The notes under the pieces are model-generated. The model saw only the letters and a list, made by a program, of their open reading frames with translations, did no database searches and was not told the origin of the DNA. The position numbers and the translations under genes were made by a program. Positions 58,706-64,000 of a DNA stretch of 64,000 bases are shown piece after piece. The DNA comes from JAFGHJ01 sp964525555 (lineage in GTDB: Bacteria > Hydrothermota > UBA3072), in contig CAZGHN010000009.1 of NCBI GenBank assembly GCA_964525555.1, positions 41,925 to 105,924 on the forward strand, read 5' to 3'. Position 1 is the first letter of the stretch. Each line of letters begins with the position of its first letter.

Positions 58706-59302
58706 ATGCGAAAATTTCTTTTGTTGAGTGTTTGTATCTTGGTTGTTTTTGGTTGCGGAGGAGGCAGGACAGTAAAAAGAATAGCCACCGATGAAGTAAC
58801 AGATCTCTCCGGTAGATGGAACGACACAGACTCAAGGCTTGTAGCACAAAGCATGATTTCCGATATGTTGTCTCGACCCTGGCTTATCGACTTTGAGCAG
58901 GATAAGCTTAAGAAACCCGTGGTTATTGTGGGTACAGTCAGGAATATGAGCACCGAACACATAAATGTCGAAGTTTTCATAAAAGATATGGAAAGAGAAC
59001 TTATTAACTCGGGCAAAGTTCAGTTCGTCGCCTCAAAACACGAAAGAGAAGAAATAAGAGAAGAAAGAATGGACCAGCAAATGTATGCTTCCGTAGAAAC
59101 CGCCAAGAAACTTGCTCAGGAAGTAGGTGCCGATTATTTCTTGATTGGATCTGTTAAATCTGTAGAAGATTGGTTCGAAGGTAAAAAAGCAGTATTTTAT
59201 TCGGTTGACCTGGAACTAATCGATGTTGAGAAAAACATAAAGGCCTGGATAGGCAATAAAAAGATAAAGAAACTTATCGAACAACGTGGATATAAATGGT
59301 AA
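58706..59302 (+). CDS. lpoB: LpoB-like penicillin-binding protein activator
   Basis: 198 residues from ATG 58706 (AAAGGAGG six bases before). Lipobox VFGC then GGGRT; mature domain with LSGRWNDTDSRLVAQSMISDM, PVVIVGTVRNMSTEHINVEVF, KHEREEIREERMDQQ and GADYFLIGSV, the LpoB/LPP20-like layout. LpoB proteins are outer-membrane lipoproteins that stimulate the peptidoglycan synthase PBP1B. It heads a tight operon with a COG3014-like protein and an LPP20 lipoprotein, an arrangement common in FCB bacteria and Vibrio. Confidence 0.92.
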   Translation: MRKFLLLSVCILVVFGCGGGRTVKRIATDEVTDLSGRWNDTDSRLVAQSMISDMLSRPWLIDFEQDKLKKPVVIVGTVRNMSTEHINVEVFIKDMERELINSGKVQFVASKHEREEIREERMDQQMYASVETAKKLAQEVGADYFLIGSVKSVEDWFEGKKAVFYSVDLELIDVEKNIKAWIGNKKIKKLIEQRGYKW

Positions 59303-59305
59303 TGA

Positions 59306-60742
59306 ATGTTTTCTAAACATTCCTTTGCTGTTTTCTCGGCACTGTTTGTTCTTCTTGCAATAAACTGCGCTTACGTACAAACGCAGGTAAAACACTATAA
59401 AGATATTGAAGGGGATTTTTCTTCACGCTTTTATAGTGGAGCGGCTGAACGAATAGAAAAAGCTAAAAACGAAGGCAAATACGAAGCTAAAGACCGAGTT
59501 CTATATTACCTGGACATGGGCATTGCTTTACATTTTGCCGGAAGATACCAGGAAAGCAATAAATTTCTGAATAAAGCTGAAACTTCTATAGAGGAAAATT
59601 TCACCAAATCAATCAAAAAGATGTTAATTTCATTTCTGCTAAATGATAATGCTCTTGATTACGCCGGAGAAGATTACGAAGATATCTTTACCAATATAAT
59701 AAAAACCCTTAACTATATACACTTAAACATGAACGAAGACGCTATGGTTGAGGTAAGAAGAACAAATTTAAAACTAAGTAGACTGCAGGATAAATACAGC
59801 GGAATGGCAAAAAAGCTTAACACAAGTGAAAAGCTAAAGGAAAATGAAGCAGAAGCGAACTTCATTCCCGGAGAAACTAACCTCAGATATTCAATAACAG
59901 GTAGTTATCTATCTATGCTTGGATATAGAAACATGGGTAAATGGGATGATGCCGAAATTGACAGAAGAAAGTTGCTTGAAGCATCTTCAGGAAGGTTGAA
60001 AGATTTCTCAAAACAAATTCTTTCACCCGTAGACGAAAATGCAGTTTCTGTATACACTTTTTGTTTTGCAGGTAAGAGTCCGGTTAAAGTACAATCTACT
60101 CTACTGCTGGACTTCGACCCAGACCTAAATATGGCCAGGATTATGCTACCAGGTAAAGAAAACATAGAAATCAATTCTTTCTGTTATGACGGTGATAAAG
60201 AATTTCATTTAAAATTCGCAATTCCTACAATTGCGAGGAGAAAAAGCCAGGTTAGAAGTATTAGAACTCTGGTAAACGGACACGTTCAAGGGGAAATGCA
60301 ATTGCTTGAAGATTACGGACAAATAGCAGAAGAAACTTTTAAGGTAAAAAAACCCCTTATCTATCTTAGAGCTGCATTGAGAACTTTAATCAAAGCAGCA
60401 ATAGACTCCAAAGCAAAAGAAGATATAGATAAGAAATACGAAGAAGAAAGTGAAGAAGATACTGAAGAAGAAGCTAAACAAAAAAGTAAGAATAAATTTA
60501 TGGCAGGATTGCTTAAATTTGCAGTGGATGCAATAACTGATGCAACCGAAAACGCCGATCTGCGATGCTGGAGAACAATGCCCGGGAGAGTTTACGGAGG
60601 AAAATTAGCTCTTCCCCCGGGCGAACATGAAATTGCTTTTGAATATTTAGATAATCACGGCAATGTGGTCGACCTGGAAAGGAAGAATGTTTTAATAAAC
60701 AAAAACGCTCTCAACTTAATCGAGGGGGTATCGTACAGATGA
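59306..60742 (+). CDS. COG3014-like lipoprotein with TPR-type helices
   Basis: 478 residues. Lipobox LAINC at about Cys21. Helical N-terminal half with a TPR-like run (RVLYYLDMGIALHFAGRYQESNKFLNKAE, YAGEDYEDIFTNIIKTLNYIHL, EDAMVEVRRTNLKLSRLQDKY), then ETNLRYSITGSYLSMLGYRNMGKWDDAEI and a C-terminal segment that carries a Gly-Pro-Gly turn and WRTMPGRV, as in COG3014 proteins. An acidic/lysine repeat (KKYEEESEEDTEEE) breaks the middle. Three bases after lpoB, overlapping the next gene by four. Likely part of the same outer-membrane complex. Confidence 0.85.
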   Translation: MFSKHSFAVFSALFVLLAINCAYVQTQVKHYKDIEGDFSSRFYSGAAERIEKAKNEGKYEAKDRVLYYLDMGIALHFAGRYQESNKFLNKAETSIEENFTKSIKKMLISFLLNDNALDYAGEDYEDIFTNIIKTLNYIHLNMNEDAMVEVRRTNLKLSRLQDKYSGMAKKLNTSEKLKENEAEANFIPGETNLRYSITGSYLSMLGYRNMGKWDDAEIDRRKLLEASSGRLKDFSKQILSPVDENAVSVYTFCFAGKSPVKVQSTLLLDFDPDLNMARIMLPGKENIEINSFCYDGDKEFHLKFAIPTIARRKSQVRSIRTLVNGHVQGEMQLLEDYGQIAEETFKVKKPLIYLRAALRTLIKAAIDSKAKEDIDKKYEEESEEDTEEEAKQKSKNKFMAGLLKFAVDAITDATENADLRCWRTMPGRVYGGKLALPPGEHEIAFEYLDNHGNVVDLERKNVLINKNALNLIEGVSYR

Positions 60743-61773
60743 TTAAAAATGTTTTTTTCGGAATATTCATTATATTCTTAACTTTTGGATGCGCTTCAAG
60801 TGCTTCAAGCACCGAAACTACCAGTTTCCCCAAGTGGATTGAAAACCCGGATGCTTTATATCCAAAAAGACTATACCTGACTGCTGTATCAAGTGGAAGT
60901 TCGCTCGATGAAGCAAGACAACGTTCGATTGCATCTCTTTCCAATATTTTTTCCGTAAATGTAAATTTAGACAGAAGAATACTGGAAGCATACTCAGAGA
61001 AAAAAAAGGATGAACAAATCGATTGGGAACATTCGGTAAATCTTGTAAATAGAAGTGTTCTTACAAGTGAAAACGAACTTATAAACGTAAGAACAGGAAA
61101 AACTTATTTCGATGAGAAAACAGCAACTTTTTACGTCCTTTCTATAATAAGTAAATCGGAAACGGAAATGATTTATCTTGAAGAAATACAAAAAAACGAT
61201 AAATCTCTTATGAGTTTTTACGAACAGGCAGGTAGCGCTGACAATAAAATCACAAAACTCATTTATCTCAAAAAATGCATGGAGGTTATCAAAATCGGGG
61301 AAGCTCTTCGCTCGATTCACAGAATCCTTTCTCTTATGGGCGACACCCCGTCTTCACCCATTCCCAAAGAAACTATTCTGGTTGAACTACAAGAACTAAA
61401 AAATCAAATAGTGGCAAAAATAGAAACATCCGGAAGCGAGAAAGAAAAACTCTCTTCTTATTTAAGAGAAGTGGTGAACCAGATAGGAATGAGTACAGGA
61501 GAGCAGAATCCTGATATCATAATCAAAGGTAATCTTGATATAGCTCCTCTCGAATTCCCGCGCGAAGGAAAGTTCGTTCGCTGGGAACTTACCGTCGACG
61601 TAACAAACGCTATGACCGGCAATACGATGAACACATACACAGCAAGCGCAAGAGAAGGACATGTCTCAGCCGAATCTGTAAAAGGAAGGGCTCTTGATAA
61701 GGTTAAGGAAGAACTCAATAAAAACTTTTTTGAAAATTTTACTACATTCTTAAGTGAATCCTACGAAAAATAG
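60739..61773 (+). CDS. LPP20-family lipoprotein
   Basis: 344 residues. Lipobox LTFGC at about Cys18. FPKWIENPDALYPKRLYLTAVSSGSSLDEARQRSIASLSNIFSV is the LPP20 domain signature; a second copy of the fold appears at the end (VKGRALDKVKEELNKNFF). Overlaps the previous stop by ATGA. In Helicobacter and others LPP20 proteins are surface lipoproteins; here it forms a conserved trio with LpoB and COG3014. Confidence 0.87.
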   Translation: MIKNVFFGIFIIFLTFGCASSASSTETTSFPKWIENPDALYPKRLYLTAVSSGSSLDEARQRSIASLSNIFSVNVNLDRRILEAYSEKKKDEQIDWEHSVNLVNRSVLTSENELINVRTGKTYFDEKTATFYVLSIISKSETEMIYLEEIQKNDKSLMSFYEQAGSADNKITKLIYLKKCMEVIKIGEALRSIHRILSLMGDTPSSPIPKETILVELQELKNQIVAKIETSGSEKEKLSSYLREVVNQIGMSTGEQNPDIIIKGNLDIAPLEFPREGKFVRWELTVDVTNAMTGNTMNTYTASAREGHVSAESVKGRALDKVKEELNKNFFENFTTFLSESYEK

Positions 61774-61850
61774 GTCGAGGTTTTAATTACGATTATATCA
61801 TAGCAAAAAGAATTATCTTGAAGAAAACTCTACGGATAAAAGGAGCTGGA

Positions 61851-62267
61851 ATGTTTTGTAGACCATTCAAATATTCATATTTATTTCTTTTAATCTTAGC
61901 GTTAACATGTACAAAAAAAGCGCCTAAAACATTAGAAGCTAAAGTTATTGATAAAATCCACGAATTAAACGGTTCCGATAAAGACCCGGAAACTTTTGCC
62001 GCACCCGAAGATGAACCACCGTATCTATATCCTCCAAAATTAAAATTAGTAAAAATATCTGCGGATACAGTATATCTTACGGTTATAAACGACTGGACTT
62101 TAACCCAATCCATGGGAACTACCGGCGCAGAAGATTACATCGTCGAGTCGGGAGTCGCACTTTTAAAAATTGACGGTATCAACTATGTTGATTACGACTT
62201 TGCAATGGGTGATCACGCCTACCCCGGAACTTTTTCCAAAGCCGGATACCAGGCGCGAGAAGAGTAA
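61851..62267 (+). CDS. Small lipoprotein
   Basis: 138 residues from ATG 61851, with AAAGGAG eight bases upstream; the longer TTG frame lacks a site. Lipobox LALTC, then TKKAPKTLEAK. A beta-rich C-terminal domain (VYLTVINDWTLTQSMGTTGAEDYIVES) without recognised family. Located 78 bases after the LPP20 gene and perhaps co-transcribed. Confidence 0.72.
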   Translation: MFCRPFKYSYLFLLILALTCTKKAPKTLEAKVIDKIHELNGSDKDPETFAAPEDEPPYLYPPKLKLVKISADTVYLTVINDWTLTQSMGTTGAEDYIVESGVALLKIDGINYVDYDFAMGDHAYPGTFSKAGYQAREE

Positions 62268-62309
62268 GATTATTTACTTACGTAACTTTGATCTTTAGCT
62301 TAAGGACTT

Positions 62310-62747
62310 TTAACCTTTAGCATATTTCTTATAAAATATACCTATCATGTAACCAAAACCCAAAAATCCGCACAATGTATAAATAACCCAGAATAATTGA
62401 TCCTTATCACAAATCGAACCATAAGTAAACGGATGCGAGATATCCCATAACGTAAGCGCCAACCAAAATATAAAGCTGTATTTAACTCCCTGCAAAGGTC
62501 CGCTGATTCTACGACTAAGGGGCAATTTTTCATACAAAAACGTAAATACCACACCGAAAAATACTCCGATTAAAAGTTTAGTCCATATAAAGTACCACGC
62601 ATTTAATTGTTCCGGTTCGAATTTACCGGGCGGGGCGAACCCGGGGCCGTAAACAATTCGTGAAAATATTACTCCTGCGATGAAAAGAGTAACACCCATA
62701 ACAAGACCGGAAACGACTCCAGCGATTAACATTTTTTTGGTACTCAT
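62310..62747 (-). CDS. Four-helix integral membrane protein
   Basis: 145 residues with four helices (about 8-28, 55-74, 88-105, 118-140); N-terminal GVVSGLVMGVTLFIAGVIFSRIV is typical of small membrane proteins annotated as hypothetical in FCB genomes. AAGGAGG before the ATG. It converges with the lipoprotein gene at 62267. No function can be given. Confidence 0.72.
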   Translation of the reverse strand: MSTKKMLIAGVVSGLVMGVTLFIAGVIFSRIVYGPGFAPPGKFEPEQLNAWYFIWTKLLIGVFFGVVFTFLYEKLPLSRRISGPLQGVKYSFIFWLALTLWDISHPFTYGSICDKDQLFWVIYTLCGFLGFGYMIGIFYKKYAKG

Positions 62748-62910
62748 TTTTAACCTCCTTATTGGCTTTTAACGAGCAATTAACAAACTTCACCAGCCCT
62801 ATCTTTGCACAAGCAAAGATAATTGAAGTTCATTTCACTGTCAAGACTTTCCACTTACAAAAATTAGCCCTTAGCTATCCGCTTTTAGCTTAAAAAATAA
62901 GCAAATAAAA

Positions 62911-63037
62911 ACTTTGTGTCCTTTGTGGCTTTGTGTGAGAATATTTTGGTTGGGACGGGAGAGGTTTTAAACAACAAAAATCTTTCTTTTCTCTGTGTGT
63001 TTGTTTTTTCTCTGTGTCCTCTGTGTCTTCGTGTGAT
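62911..63037. repeat. Word-like intergenic repeats
   Basis: ACTTTGTGTCCTTTGTGGCT followed by TTGTGTGAGA (62911), and TTCTCTGTGTGTTTGTTTTTT then CTGTGTCCTCTGTGTCTTCG (about 62997-63031). The 62748-63134 gap also contains the promoter of the cyclophilin gene but no gene of its own. Confidence 0.65.
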
Positions 63038-63062
63038 ATATCATTTTTGGGGTTGGGGGGTG

Positions 63063-63090
63063 TTGACAAAGTTTTCTTATATTGTATACT
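63063..63090 (+). promoter_or_regulatory. Promoter of the cyclophilin gene
   Basis: TTGACA (63063-63068), 16-base spacer, TATACT (63085-63090), 44 bases before ATG 63135. Confidence 0.72.
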
Positions 63091-63134
63091 CACTGATGTA
63101 AATTAAAAACAAAAAAATTTTAAGGGAGGATATA

Positions 63135-63764
63135 ATGAGGAAATTTTCTGTTTTTGTTTTATTGTTTATAACGGGACTCGCACTTTACGGAGTAGATCAA
63201 GAAGAAAAAGCGAAAAAATCTGACGACATAGTAATAATTGTAACGGATTTTGGAGAAATTCAATTTGGTTTATTTCGTGACGCAGCTCCTTTAAATGTAG
63301 ACAATATAGTAAAACTGGTCAAGAAAGATTTTTATAACGGTACCACTTTCCATCGAATAGTCCCAAAGTTCGTGATTCAGGGAGGAGATCCCCTTACAAA
63401 AGATGATGACCCGTCTAATGACGGATACGGAGGGCCGGGTTATTACTTAAAGGATGAGTATTCAAAAGACTTAAAACATCTAAAAGGAACCGTAGCACTC
63501 GCTAAAGCAGCAGACGATCGAAACGGTTCACAGTTTTATATTTGTCTCGGAAGATTGAAATTTCTGGACGGTAAATACACAATCGTCGGACAGGTAATAA
63601 ATGGCATGGATGTGGTTGAAAAGATTGCCAAGGTTAAAACAGGCAAAAATGACCGACCCATCGAGAACGTTGTAATGAAAAGAGTATACATGAAGAAAAA
63701 AGAAGCGGCAAAAACTGAAGAAAAGACAGAAGGTTGCAAAGAAAAAACAGAAGCAGAAAAATAA
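63135..63764 (+). CDS. Secreted cyclophilin-type peptidyl-prolyl isomerase
   Basis: 209 residues. Signal peptide to about LALYGVD. Cyclophilin fold: FHRIVPKFVIQGGDP, GYYLKDEY, HLKGTVALAKAADDRNGSQFYICLG, LDGKYTIVGQVINGMDVVEKI. The catalytic Arg is in FHRIV and the Gln in VIQGGD. A Lys/Glu-rich tail (EAAKTEEKTEGCKEKTEAEK) is unusual. Helps proline isomerisation of exported proteins. AAGGGAGG before the ATG; own promoter and terminator. Confidence 0.95.
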   Translation: MRKFSVFVLLFITGLALYGVDQEEKAKKSDDIVIIVTDFGEIQFGLFRDAAPLNVDNIVKLVKKDFYNGTTFHRIVPKFVIQGGDPLTKDDDPSNDGYGGPGYYLKDEYSKDLKHLKGTVALAKAADDRNGSQFYICLGRLKFLDGKYTIVGQVINGMDVVEKIAKVKTGKNDRPIENVVMKRVYMKKKEAAKTEEKTEGCKEKTEAEK

Positions 63765-63784
63765 AGAACAACTTTATATACGAT

Positions 63785-63817
63785 AAAAAAGTGGGGCTGT
63801 TCTAACCTCACTTTTTT
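63785..63817 (+). terminator. Rho-independent terminator of the cyclophilin gene
   Basis: Stem AAAAAAGTGGGG (63785-63796) with CCTCACTTTTTT (63806-63817, one G-T pair), nine-base loop, T-rich end; 20 bases after the stop. Confidence 0.85.
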
Positions 63818-63914
63818 ATTTTTTAAACTCAATAGAAATAAAATTCAGTGAGAAGGGAGTAGAGAGTAGTTAGAAGTTAAGAAAACAACATTGAACTTGG
63901 CTTTGGGGAGTTGG

Positions 63915-63946
63915 GCTTTGTGTTCTCTGTGTCTTTGTGTGAGATA
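63915..63946. repeat. Word-like intergenic repeat at the window end
   Basis: CTTTGTGTTCTCTGTGTCTT followed by TGTGTGAGA. The rest of 63818-64000 shows no gene; the next one must begin beyond the window. Confidence 0.6.
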
Positions 63947-64000
63947 AATACCTGCCCATTCCGTACAAACTTCGAACTCTTCGCCTGACCTTTGAAAATA

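Noticed and set aside
1..64000. Possible tRNA-like GGTTCGA motifs (for example 283, 5808 and 62622)
   Set aside because: All lie inside protein genes and lack flanking stems; no tRNA or rRNA could be built.

Overview
The window is one AT-rich stretch (roughly 35-40% GC by eye) from a free-living, Gram-negative-type bacterium. It has lipoproteins, an outer-membrane TolC-type channel, DUF5916 and small beta-barrels, and a C-terminal sorting domain of the type IX secretion kind on a secreted xylanase. Together with a TANFOR-like giant protein this points to the FCB supergroup or one of its uncultured neighbours (WOR-3/Cloacimonadota/KSB1-like). I cannot place it to phylum from sequence alone. 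Promoters of TTGACA-N16/17-TATAAT type and AAGGAGG ribosome sites are easy to read and were used to correct many starts. No rRNA, tRNA, CRISPR array or insertion sequence was seen.

Layout. 1-2.7 kb: secreted glycoside hydrolases (edge-truncated GH35-like, GH30 glucuronoxylanase, broken GH30 copy). 3-9.5 kb: small minus-strand genes (lipoprotein, pdxB, two tandem DUF4386 membrane proteins, GNAT, polysaccharide deacetylase, DUF4846). 9.6-12.8 kb: two tandem paralogous secreted propeller-like proteins, each with its own promoter and terminator. 13-18.4 kb: a beta-barrel protein, then a lipoprotein and two DUF3857/transglutaminase-like proteins, the second apparently catalytically dead and lacking a normal start codon. 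18.5-20.6 kb: NrdD-tail-like small protein, Fe-S protein, HD hydrolase and an Rrf2 regulator with a clear palindromic operator. 20.6-24.5 kb: an asymmetric heterodimeric ABC exporter. 24.8-30.2 kb: NAD(P)H oxidoreductase, MscL, GH5, YgjV, GH67 alpha-glucuronidase. 30.3-31.4 kb: PerR-like regulator and Dps-like ferritin sharing an identical operator. 31.7-39.9 kb: a four-gene surface operon (TANFOR giant, fibronectin-III protein, C39-like secreted cysteine peptidase, small membrane protein). 40-44.5 kb: RRM RNA-binding protein with structured leader, B12-radical SAM enzyme, metallo-beta-lactamase-fold protein, MATE pump. 44.7-54.6 kb: MacAB-TolC efflux operon, two Spy/CpxP-like proteins, DUF5916 barrel, and an ECF sigma factor operon; the two Spy/CpxP genes share a GGAACC-N17-GTCWTA promoter. 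54.7-57 kb: thymidylate-synthase-like protein and repeat lipoprotein. 57.0-57.85 kb: a gene-free region with DnaA-box-like sites and a sharp strand-composition switch, a candidate replication origin. 57.85-63.8 kb: endonuclease III, an LpoB/COG3014/LPP20 lipoprotein operon, further small envelope proteins and a cyclophilin.

Themes. Xylan breakdown (GH30, GH67, possibly GH5 and GH35) is spread over 30 kb and not in one operon. Envelope stress is served by an ECF sigma, Spy-like chaperones and MacAB-TolC, apparently one regulon. Peroxide/iron stress is served by PerR and the ferritin. Top-strand genes left of 57.5 kb are C-richer and those to the right G-richer in the lines I counted, which supports an origin there.
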